Of a DNA stretch of 64,000 nucleotides, positions 1-12,400 are shown piece by piece. Each line of letters opens with the position of its first letter. Positions within the stretch are counted from its first letter, which is position 1. Source of the stretch: Angiostrongylus vasorum (lineage: Eukaryota; Nematoda; Chromadorea; Rhabditida; Metastrongylidae); assembly GCA_018806985.1 (NCBI GenBank), contig JADANN010000145.1, positions 62,001-126,000 of the forward strand, read 5' to 3'. The position numbers and the translations under genes were made by a program. The notes beneath the pieces are model-generated. The model saw nothing but the letters and a program-made list of their open reading frames with translations. It was not told the DNA's origin and did no database searches.

Positions 1-971
1 CTATTTTGCATATCACGCCGATTGGCTAATGATTTATCGAGGAGATATCGTTAAAAACGTCCAGCTCATCTGATCATCGATTTTCTAGCGTATTTAGTAG
101 CGTCTATGACACTCCATGGTAATGCAGGCTAAAACTCTAGCCTCGCTCCAATAATTGTACAAAAGCGAATAACATCGTCCTCTCGATTAAGCGATTACTG
201 ATGCTAACTTGGTAACAGTGGATATTGCCCAGTTCTTTTTCGGAAGCACAGATCAAACCAGCTTCCACCTTTTACACTCTGCGCTTTCGTAAAAGAAAGT
301 GAATCAGGATATCAATGAAAGCGAAGTAGAGGTCTTAGCCGCACCTTCTCTGTTGTCTGGCTGGAAGCAGTGAGTGTTAAGGTCGACAGTTGGTGAGCAG
401 TCATCCTACTCGTGTGATTCTTGTTCTAGCACACAAAGATGGTTTTCCAACTTTTGAAATTTTGGTCACAATTGCTACTTTTTTCTCGTAAAGTACTCGT
501 TTACAGACAAATACTGATAGCAGTCAGCCTATCCTGCAGCTACACGCTAGAGCACTAATTAATGTTCGCGTACCCTTTCAAATGTTCACTTTTACAGCTC
601 TGTCATCCGATGTTTTCATTTGCGGTATTTTTGCAAAATTAGCCAAAGGACTGAAAAACCTATTCTCTGGCGTTTTCGATTACGTTTTGTAAATTTTACT
701 GTTTCCTATGTATTTTATGAGAAGCAGAAGCTTAAGCGAATAAGGCTATAGTCTAATTCAGCGTAGAATTTCGGATATCAATTAATCGAAACATTCAATT
801 AACGATGGTAAGTTTCGACTCATCACGGTATTCTCACCAGCTCTCTCACTCAATTCGAATCTTTGGTTTCGTTTTGACAATGCGGTCTCTGGAATTATAA
901 GTTGCTACAGATGACATTACTCAAGACGACGAACTCAGGGAGGCTTCCACCCTTACTTTTTAGAGGCAATA
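1..971. other. 3' flank of the TEP-like gene
   Basis: AT-rich sequence with no open frame over about 60 codons, no recognisable RNA gene and no repeat family seen elsewhere in the window. Confidence 0.6.
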
Positions 972-3900
972 TCAGTACCATGTGTCTGGCACCTTGCAGT
1001 CACAATATTGAACTTTATTGGTCGATTCTACGTCCAGGATATAATGATACCCATACAAGTATACCTTAATTCGCCTATATAATCATCGAAGCTCTAAGCT
1101 GATTCGTCACAGCGAAGACAAGGAGTTCAACACTAGAAGATGCATCACTCAGCCTCGTGAAAACCAAGTTGAATTTCTTTATTAAGAAAAGGTTTGTGGA
1201 TCATGAGTTATACTGTAGCGAAAGGATACTACTAAAACAACTTCACTCCAAATGAATACTACCCACTATTCAAACTAACCTCCTTGAAAGCAAATTGTGT
1301 CAATGGACTCATCAAGTATTTCTCGTTGATATCGAGCTAAAAACGTGTGTTTGTCTACTTCCTGTCCACTATTTGTCATTTCCCTCTTGTTACGTTGTCC
1401 ACTATATTCCCGATCAGGATGGGAAATGAGAACAAGTCCGATTATATCTGAAACATGAACGAAAAAATGTGCTCCATGAAGAAGATAAAATATAGAAAAT
1501 TTTCTTTTTGAAATTTTGAAAACTCGCTGCCCATTTATCTAAACGGTAAATGATGAATTAATTTTGGATCAGAGCTCATTTTTATGCTTGTTCGGTCTAC
1601 TTTACAAAAATTTGACTACGAGAAAATGGGCAGAATCTCGTCGTCTTAAAACTCTGCCCTTGTGAGCTGTTTTATAACATAGTACGTAGCAACTAAATTT
1701 TAACCTACCTTCTAAAGGATGACGTGCCGTTATTGCGACTGGGGCCAAGTGGAGTGGTTCATGACTACGACTAGGTTCCGTAACACCAATATCGTAGCAC
1801 AGAGCTTCGTTAAGGCGAAACCCATCGAGAACGAAATGCATCGCAAAGGAGGAGGTGGTCGGAAGCGAGATAAATGATAAAGATGTAGAGTTCTAAAAAA
1901 TAACAATCTTTATATTCGAAAAACACATTTATTAGCTACGATTCATTTATGGGGATAAAAAGAGGATAGAAGAGCCGCTCCTAACGTATTGAAGCAATTA
2001 TTACAGCACTAACTATTTAATTTACAAATCATTACGGTTAAGGTATATTCCTAAATGGGTAGCGAACTAAGCTGCGCAACAGATCCATCTTCCAGCAGCA
2101 CATCGAAGTTGTGAAGGAGTCCAACCTACCTATTCTGAAGCCAGACGAACAGCAAACGCAGGCCCAGAAATCGCCAACAATCTTTTCAAGTGTTTTCCCA
2201 TCTATTTCCGCGTAATCAATGCACAAGAAACCGCCGAAGGTAAGATAACCAACATTTGCCAGCTTATACACTGGGAAATTATCAGTTATGGGAATAAAAT
2301 CGAGATGTAAAATCTTTACGTCATAAACTTTACCATTATCATAGCTTTGTCGTCTTTACCATGAACACAGGGCGCGTCTGGCGCAGTGATAGGAGGCGCC
2401 CTGCGGCACACACATGGCTCACCAAGCCTTCCATCCCTCCGGGGTCATCAACTTGGTACCAGAGTTGTCTGTGAGGATAGCAGGACTGGCTCGATACATC
2501 GGTAGGCCACCACGAGTCATTGTAAAGGCCAGATATGCACTCAGTCACATCCAACGATACTTAGTGATATCGAATGCATAGTGCATTCCTCAGGGATTGA
2601 TCAACGCCGAGTGTTTTATCCTTTATCCTTTATGATGAACATCCATCAATTACTCGTTACACCCATATACAGAATATCTTATTACTAGACTAGCTACGGT
2701 TAACCTATAACAAGAGGCCCAAAAAAGGACTTAATTGTAAATAGGAAACTATGGATGAAGCCCAATCTCGTATAATCTGGTAAGTGGAAAAACCCTTTCA
2801 AACGAACAACTTTTAAGCCTCGAAATTACAAAGTTCTGCCCAGAGTGCTATTGCCTCTTGTAACAGCCTTCGCCACTGTTGAAACGAATACCATATTGTC
2901 AGCTCATCGATCAATCAGGCAATCTATCATCAATGAAAATGATCAAGGAGACAATCTATCATCAGTGGAAAGTTTTCTGAACTGCTAATTATAAAGCCAT
3001 CAAGAAGCTACACTCCTTACATATATCAGTTTTCACCGAATTGAAAACTTAGAAAAGAACTAGTGCAATAAACTGAAATCGGTTTTATTCTGCTAAAGTG
3101 ACGGCGCCTTCGCCTTTTTCAGAGCTGGATTATTCCCAGGCTATTGTCCACCTTCGTTGTCCTCGCCATGTGAGTCTTTGTAGTCGTTTGAGTCGAACCT
3201 TCTTGAGATGAGCACCACTCGAATTAAGTGACTTCACTACGCGGTTTTATTGTTTACGTGACAGTTGTTGCCACCAATTTTTTTGCTGACAATCGTTTGT
3301 TCTTCTCCAGGCAATCCATCACGTAGTAATCAGTAGGTACTAATATCAGCTAGCACAGAGCGCAACAGCATTTCAAGAAAGAAAAAAGGCAAAGATTAAA
3401 GGTAAGTCGGTTTTCGAAATATTGTTACGTACTGTGCTAGGTGATAATGATACCAACTGTTGCAGGATGGAAGAATGTCTCTAGAGGAACAAGTGACTAT
3501 CAAAGGACAATCAGCATCAACAACCGTTCTATTTAAAAGAAGACTTCCTACTAAAACTACCACATTCGAGCGGTGCTTCAGTCAAGAAGATTTGACTCGA
3601 AGGACACCAAAACCCACAACGCAATGACGAACAGGTGTGGACAATCGAGTCGGATCAAACCCGCTGTGAAGAAGGCGAAGTGGCCTAAACGTTAGCCAAA
3701 TAAAAATTTTTTTATCAACTTCGTGTTGGCTGATCAATGGATGAAAGATACATGATGATCACTCGCGCCTTGGTTAAAAGAAAGTCGGTTTTTTGAAATA
3801 TTGAAATCGAAAAGTTTGTGATATACAGATATACGAACAAACATATAATGTTCCCTGGTAATCATTGACAACGAAAACAGTATTTGTACTCACAATTTTA

Positions 3901-6475
3901 ACCTTTTTATTTTACTGCCTACTCTTTTTTAATGGCAGGGTATATTGCGAAATATAACTTCAACGAAGCTGAGATATTTGCAAAACTCTGGACCGCAGGT
4001 GCCTATGGTGGGGAACGAACGCGCTATTGTCCTTTCCGGGGAGTAACGTGTTCACCACCATATCATGCGGGTCCTTCGTTTCGCCTGTCTCTCATCTAGT
4101 TCTATCGATCTTTTGCTATCAGTAATCACCCGTCAACGGGATTGAGTATTTGTACTATGTAACATTTCCACAGAACGTAGGTATGACAGTGTGAGATATA
4201 GCATCCAATACGCGAAAAGTCCCGGTTCGACCCAGCAGCGAGCCATCCAAATCCGCAAGGCACCTATCCAAATGGAGTTGAAGAAATTGCTACAAGACTT
4301 CTCCGCGAAGAGCTCCATCCAATCCACAAAGACAGCAAGTGTCTGTGGCGAATACATGAAAACGTCCTATCATAGGATTTTTAGAGGACTTCGGACGGAA
4401 ACGGGTTTACCCGTGTACAACGACATTGGCAAAGAACACCAGTGCCTCGAAAAGTGACCGAAACCACAAGGAAATGTGAAAACCTAGTGGATGATAGATG
4501 CAAAGAAACTAATCAAATGATGGAACTGCTGTGATCCACCCAATATGTTATCCGGAGTCGTGTTGAAAATACATCATGTGGAACCGTCAGCGTAAAGATG
4601 CTTTTCCAATGTTTTCTGCTGTACAACTTCCATAGCAAGTCCTAAAATCAAGCCCGAAAAGGACCTCACATTATTAAAGAATTATTTTTACTATTCTGGC
4701 TGTCACAGGCGTGTGTGGCGCAGTGGTCGGGGGCGCCTTGCACCACAGACGTGGAATCGATCCCTCGCGCCCATGGCTCACCAAGTTTTCCATCCCTCCG
4801 TGGTTGGCAAATTGGTACCAGACTTGTCTGGGATGATAGCGCCACTGGCTCGATACATCGGTAGGCACTGTGAGTCATTGTAAAGGCCAGATACGCATTC
4901 AGTCACCTCCAACGATGCTTAGTGAAGTAGAATGCATGGCGCATCACTCAGGGATTGATTAACTCCGAAAGCTTTATCCTTTTTATTCTAGTTGTCAGAA
5001 CATAAAATACGGTATTGTTCCAAGGCTACATATTACTAGAGAGCATTTTACCAAAGATTAAAATAATGAACTAGACGTAAAATAAAAGTGCAAATATATT
5101 ACTATAGAAAAGCGTGTTGAGGTGCGGGCTGACCTTCGCCCCAACTCTTGTTGATTAAAGGAGACCGTTTGTCGATATGGACCCGTATTCTAATAGTATT
5201 CTTCGGTCCGGAGTAAATAGCAGAACGAAAAATCAAATCCCACATATATCCATTAAAGATTGTCCACTCAATATGGAAAGCGACTCCATTTCACTGGAAA
5301 CGCATTGTATAGATGACGGAGATAAGAAGTAGGCTGATTCCTGATCTCTCAGTGAAACTGTACACCAACAGCTGAGCGAAAATCGTCAGGTTCGCATGTT
5401 TGACTCAAGAGCCAAGTTTTGCTATGCATCTGAGACGTGAGCTGATGTCTCAACCAGCTTGAAAACATCGTAAACCAGCAAGAGAACAGTTTACAAATAT
5501 CCTCTGAAGTATAGACGGCACATTAAGAGGAAGACGTAAGCAAATGGGTTGGCCGTATAATAAGTGATGCGCTTTCAAAGTACACAACTTATAAAGTGGG
5601 CAGGTGTTTCTTAATCACTTGTTGCCCTTCTGATCATGGATTGTAGGATGATTTTCGCAAAAATCTTATACGCAAAACAGGCCTCCTTTATGAAGAGTGA
5701 ATGCTAAGGAATGAAACAAACAGAAACTTTGCTGGAGTCCCATTTTTTTCACATGACCCATCATCACATCTTCTGTACAAATCTCATCCCTTTCGGTACT
5801 CGATTCGTTTTCCTGGTATACATTGTCCAAAAAGGTGTTCCAACATTTCGCGTGCAGTCTCGGCTGCTGCTTGAGGATTTCGTCTCCCTTATGAATGTCG
5901 TAGAACACTGGTCGAGTTCGTTCTCTTTGCAGTCTTGGAGGTAGCCGGGCTAAGGCGTTCTCACGTGGACTGAGGAAGAGCGTGAGGAGGGAAGAAATGG
6001 CGCTTTAGGTTCCTGATCGACAGCATCACTAATCACTGCATATTTTGAACTGTGGTGATTGTTTCACTAATTAACTCGCATGCTACAAACGATGGAGAAT
6101 AAAGCATAGTTTAATTCGCATAGATTTTTGTCTACCGATAACTATGATTCATTGCTACTGATGCTCAAGTTCAAAAAGCAAAGAACTCACTGGAAGTATC
6201 GCGACACTATTTGGATTTGCTGCATATCCAGTGTAGAGACCATGAGTGATCTCGATTGTTTTCACCATAGGTGTCAGTACTCGAAGACAAACAGTTTGTC
6301 GAAGCGTCCCTCTAAACACACGTTGTTGCTCGACAGTGATTCGTACCGGATATGCATCATCTTGGTTAAGACCGCGCCTTGATCGCTGACGCTTTTGCGC
6401 CATGACGCGAATTCCAACCATCACCTTACCATGACCTTGGGTCTCGAAAGTCAAGTTGCGTACTTGTGTGGGTAT
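972..6475 (-). CDS. TEP-like gene exons 29-32: receptor-binding-like domain and C-terminus
   Basis: Exons 6191..6475, 1709..1892, 1280..1336 and 972..1012. Exon 29 encodes FETQGHGKVMVGIRVMAQKR, a second RSRR cluster, RQTVCLRV and ITHGLYTGYAANPNS, matching the C-terminal A2M receptor-binding fold. Exon 30 has FAMHFVLDGFRLNEALCYDI and EPLHLAPVAITARHPLE. Exon 31 (57 nt) reads RYQREILDESIDTICFQG. Exon 32 (41 nt) gives QYCDCKVPDTWY and TGA at 974..972. The last two exons are short; they rest on phase, splice sites and the plausible CxC tail, so 972 is the probable stop, not a proven one. The 4.3-kb intron between exons 29 and 30 is full of repeats. Confidence 0.82.
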
Positions 6476-9400
6476 CTGACGTAAGAGTAACAATTTAAGT
6501 AATCTATCCCGTTTTCATTCGTTAAGGAACTATTTGCTGCTGAGAAATAAGAAGCCAGTCTGAATTAGCCAACGTCAAACAATGCCTAGGAAGCTGCACA
6601 GCAATAATGAATATTAAAAAAAGCGAAAAAAACGAGCTAGATTATTACTAAGCTACCAAAATCTACTAACAAGTATGAAACCGTAGTGAAACGTATGTTC
6701 TGGTGCAAGTGTACTCGATGAAAACAACTGTTTTTTAACAACCACGACGATGAAGCTATCCATAATTCTTATGGCGTCTGCTGCCATATGAGAGTAATCG
6801 GAATCAGGATCTATTTTGACATTATACAATGAGCAAGCACGTGTAACGCAACGTAATTCACACGTCGTGGAATGGTTTCATCACACGTTGGGCTCAGCGA
6901 GCCTTCGATCCTTACATGGTGCGGCAGTCTGGTACCCGGCTCGTTTAGGAGGATATCTGTACTGATTTATTACATCGATACGCTACTTGTCTGATACCGG
7001 TTTTCTTGACGTGGAAGGACGAGAGGCTTGCTGGATCCGAAACGGAGTTCAACCAGTACCTGGGTGAATTGAACTGTCAGCGTAAAGAACGGCATCACTA
7101 CCACTGCGGTATCAGCTCTCGCTTTTATTTATTACATACTGAAACGCCCCAATATATGTAGCAGTCTTAACCGTTTTATTTACTGCCTACTCTTTTTTTA
7201 ATGGTAAGGTATATTGCAAAATATAACTTCAACGATGCTGAGATGTCTGCAAAACTCCGGATCGCAGGTGTCTGCGGTGGGGGAACGAACGCGCTATTGT
7301 CCTTTACGCGTTCATCATTTAAGTTATATTTCGCAATATACCCTGCCATTAAAAAAAAAGTAGGCAGTAAATAAAACGGTTAAGATTGTTATTGTAACTA
7401 AAGCCTCAGCTTAACTGGGTTCATAGCCGATTTGGGTTCTCTAGATAAATCGCGCTGATGGGTGTTTGCTGATGGCAGAGATCGATAGAACTGGATGAGA
7501 CACAGGCGAAACGAAAGACTCGCATGATGTGGTGGTGAACGCGTTACTCCCCGGAAAGGACAATAGCGCCTTCGTTCCCCCACCGCAGACACCTGCGGTG
7601 CGAAGTTTTGCAGATATCTCAACATCATTGAAGTTATATGTAGCAGTACTGGCAAAATGAGTAGCTCTGGTATACATAGCTTGCTCGGATTTTTAGGTAT
7701 CTTTACTTTTCAGCTGAAATAGAGAACGCCTTCGTTGTCTGAGTTGACAAGCATCATAATTGTAGCCTAATCAAGATGTTCCCTGCTAAAGGTTAAGAAA
7801 TAAATGGACTCTTACATGGATTTCTGTGGCCGATTTCGTAATATTCACTACATATGGTGTTTCACAGGTGGGACATTGCATCGTAACCTTCAATTTGCTC
7901 GTATTTTCGTCGATGACCACTTTACGAAAACGGTACTCGAATAATGCTCGTGATGCAAAATACGTATCGAGAGCGTTTTCAAAGGAGCCGTCTTCTAACT
8001 GTTGCTCATACAACCAATTTGCTAACGGATCCCAGTCGACGTTCCGCCCTTCCGCTCCTGCTGAAACGAATGCCAAAATCCCGAGAGAGTTCACTAACAC
8101 GTCACCACTCTAGAAATGTCAATACTTTCACGACAAGTGCGAACGTCATATCTTTCTTAGGAGTGTTTATTTTCTATGCAATGGTATTTACCTTCATTTT
8201 TCTTGCCTTGCTGGCATCATTGAAGTTTGTGGTCTTCCGCCTTATCGAAACTAGCGTCCGGCCAGCATTCCAGAAGGGTAGTGAGCGACCTGCGTTGATA
8301 AAATTGTAGTTTGAACTTTCTTGCATATATCTAACGGTAGCTCATTTTATCAACAACGTCTTTGAAAAATAAATACATACTACGGTGGAGCGCATAAGTT
8401 ACAATAAACAGTTTATTATTATTTTTTCTCGTTTTCTTTTAGCGAGTGAATACGATTGCTTTTGTTGATTTTCTTCCGGGCTCTTAACTGCTCAGCTCTC
8501 GTTTGTACAGCTCCCGGGAACTAACCCCTACTTCTGCTGGATGATCAAAATGCAAGACCTCCACTTCTTTTGTGTTCCCTAAGAGCACTCCTTTATTTAC
8601 TTTTGAGCTTTTTTAAAAAAATTATTCCTACTAACTATTCCTAAGCGTTCTTCAAATGGCTTCCACTGGGAGCCTGAAATATCTGGGATTCTATTTAGTA
8701 TTTAAAAGCAGTTTTGACAAGAAAAGAATACTACCTTTAAAAACATGACCCGCCATCACATGCGTTTTGGGCACCTAGCATTTTTTCCATTCAGTTCTTT
8801 TCCTCGAACCCACATTCCACAAGATATTTCTGATGTGCATGTGAGTTCGGCTACTGCTTAAGGATTTTTGGTCTTCTTCATGTATACGGTTAAATGTTGG
8901 TTGACTCGATTCTTCCTATCAGAAAGTCGACCATTCGTAGCCGTGTTAATGTATTCCCTATACCTCATGGACATGGAAAACTTGGCGAACCTGGAGTGAG
9001 GTTCGAACTAGTGGAACCTTCCTCCTGCTGAACGGCATCACTACCACTGCGCTATTCGGGCTCCAAATAACCGCTTCAATGGAGTAAGGTGTTCAAGAAT
9101 GTTTAGCATGAAGAGGTAGCGTTTGTTCCATGTACACGCAGTTCTTCAGTCATAAAAACATTAAAAAACTTAGGAGATTCGATAGCCTTTCTGAACTTAC
9201 CATTCGCTATGTTAGCCATCCTGATTCGCATAATTTCACTAGTGGCATTTGTTCCCATGTACGCAATAGCGGCTAGCGATCGAATATCCCACCTCCATTC
9301 TTCATCAATCAAATAAAATGATGACACTAGTGCAAACCACGCTTCATCGTTTTTTCTGAAACCATGCACATGCTTCTTTATCTACTCATGGACGTCAAAA

Positions 9401-12400
9401 ACGATTTAATTTTTTTACTTAAGGTATTCTTAAAGCATTATCTCCTTGTTTTTAAATTCAGTTCAGAGTTGCAACTAAATTGATAAAAAGAGTAAGCTTT
9501 CGACGTTCATCCCTCTTTCCCTATGCTTTCGACCTTATCGTCGAGGTGGTTGAACACATATTTGGCCTGAACGCTGAATAGCACTACCCTTTCAGCATAC
9601 GAAGGTAGGGTTTTTTATCCTCCCAGGCAAGTCCGCTAGCAATTTGCTAAAACCGGTGGGATGCCAGAATTGATACCCTTGGATGTACCGCACCAACGAT
9701 CACTCACCTTGTAAAGTGTAGAGCACCTCTTACTATTGCCGTACAGTGTCTCTTAATTTCAGAATTGTACCGTTATTTGTCGCCCACCCATTCTAATAGG
9801 CTGATGCAAGGAGACGTCTTATAGCCCAACCAATAATTTTCTCTTTATTTTCTATTCTTTTGGCTTAGGAAACTAAAACCTGTCGACTTACCACGCATTC
9901 ATAAGCAGCACAATCACGAGACACTTGCAGTAAAAACGCCTTCAAGAACCATTCCTTATCCATAAAATGCTCCTAAAAAAATCGGTGCGTACATATTGCT
10001 AGCTAAGCTTATTTTCCATCAAATGAAAAGCAAAAAATATATTTTCAGGATGTTATTTAGGTCATAACATGGGACGTTCTCATTAATGCTTTATGTGGGC
10101 CTCCGGCTTCATGTCTCTTTCCTTCTTCCTACTTTTCTTTGTGCTTCCCTGTAATTGCTTCCGAAGATGATCTCTTTGATTCCACGAGCATCCTCATTAG
10201 ATCATGATATGACTGAAATTCAAGTGTTAGCAGTTGTCGTGCATGCGTGACGGACATATCTATGCAATCAATAGGTAGCTTCCTTGGAATGCTTATACAC
10301 ATTTGCGATCTATTTCCCAATGTTTTTGCGAAATTCATCCAAATTTTGCATTCGCCACGTATTTCTCATGCGTATGGGACCTCCTTAGTATTTTTGACTT
10401 ATTGCAATCAGTTTGATACTAGGTGAATTCGCTCAACAGAAGAGAACATCCTGCGGGTGATGTCTAGGAAAGGACACTCCTACGACTCCATAATGAAGTC
10501 TTATTTTCGCGATTAATGAGTATTACATCCGTAGCTATATAAATCGCTGTGTTATAAGGGTTAAGAAAAACCAAATAGGAATTATAAGGTTATGGTTCGC
10601 TATTTTCATGCGGTATTGTATTAAATATTTTAATCGAATTACAATGATTTTTACCAAATCAATAATTTCATCAAGGCTGATATCCTCCTCTTTCCACTCC
10701 ATAAGAATTGATTGCAACAGATATCTTAACCCTCCACATACAATCCTCTTGCTTGCTGCGGCCTCACAAAGCAATGATGTGGCAAGGGCAGTGAGACTTA
10801 AATAAAAGAAAAGCTCGAATTAAATATTTCCTCCTGTCCTTACTATGCGTACTTCTAAAAAATGAAACGCACGCTATAGAACGTTCTTTTGGATTACGTG
10901 GACTTCTATACTCAGCATAACCACAAGCCGACTCATTTTTGCAGTCCGAGAAACGAAGTATATCAGATATCAACGCTCCAATCCTGTTTTTTAAAGCATC
11001 CACCACTTGTTGATCCGGATTTTGTTTAGATTTCACTCTTTTGAATCGATACAAATCGACAGATAACGCTTTGAGTACGTCGGATAAGAAAGAACGTTCG
11101 TAATCGGCGCTTCTTCGAGATCGACTTACATCTCCTCTATTCACGGTATTCGTCGAGAGAAATTCTGAACAGATCACCGCAAATCGGCAGTAGGTTGGAA
11201 CTTGCGAACAAGTTTTTATCCCAGAAACTTCTAGAAAGGATACCTAGAATTGGATTCTAACCCCATTAAGAGCATATCATAATCTAATTCGTGTAGGATG
11301 GTGGATTTAGTGCACCGTATTTATGACTCACTTGAAATGTCAACTGTAAAACTGTAGACGGTCTCCGAGTTTGGAATATGCAAATGTACATCGGTGACTA
11401 AAATGTCACCAGCAGGAAACGAGCGATATTCCTTTACATCTGGAAGAAGAGAACCCATTATGAATGTAGTTAATGACAGCGTTATCTCGAAAATCCATAT
11501 ATTTCTAGGTACTTAGAACCACTTATGAAGTACGATAACTTACTAAATATATCAACATATGTTACACTTGAGTCCACAACATAGTTTAGTATTGGAGTCA
11601 ACGGCTTATTGGTATCAAGGATGATCATCTTGTAAAGTTCTTCGGTCTCGACACGTTTCTTTAACAAATGTAAGTTCTACTTGAAGCCAAATATCGAATA
11701 AGAACGAGAAATATATTTGGACTCTTAAACTCACCAAAATTTGAATTTTTTGTTTCACTATGTCACGGATTTCACCAACGCTGCAGTGATGTTTTCCAGG
11801 AAAGGATGTTTCCCTAAAATCGAAATAATTCAACATAGTTAATAATAAATGTTATATACATGGCTGAGGTTTCACAGCACTGAGTTTTACACCTGCTTCC
11901 AGCAAATTATTAATGGCTTATAGTAAATACTGTGGAGACGCTTTACATCATAGAAAACGCTCTCTATCTCTTTATGGTACAGCACAATTACCAAGTTACT
12001 TCTAAACCATACTGTACAGATCGACTATGCAAAAATCAAGATTATAGTTGATTGATGCCGTGCCCTTCATCGTCTTACTTCTCAACTAATCACTAGTCGC
12101 GTTAGGTATCCTATTATAATTTGTCAACCGACCTCGTAAGACGTTAGTCCTGTCCATCCTGAAATACATGGATGATGCCCCCACCAATTTCAAAACTAGT
12201 CAGCTGTAAAGCCATTTTTTTCGTCCTCTTTTCCAATATGACTTCCTCGTTTTTCTCGGTTTCATTGTATTTGTATCAATAATTTCCCTCCACTCCACTT
12301 AATCAATCCGACCTCCATATAGTAATTTCGTTATTGGCACAATGTTTATACGTAGGGGCGTATAATGGCTTAATCATCCAACTTCAAGGTTCGTATTGCC

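Noticed and set aside
10129..10338. 69-codon minus-strand frame between TEP exons 24 and 25
   Set aside because: The flanking exons join in phase 0 without it, and no acceptor lies ahead of it.
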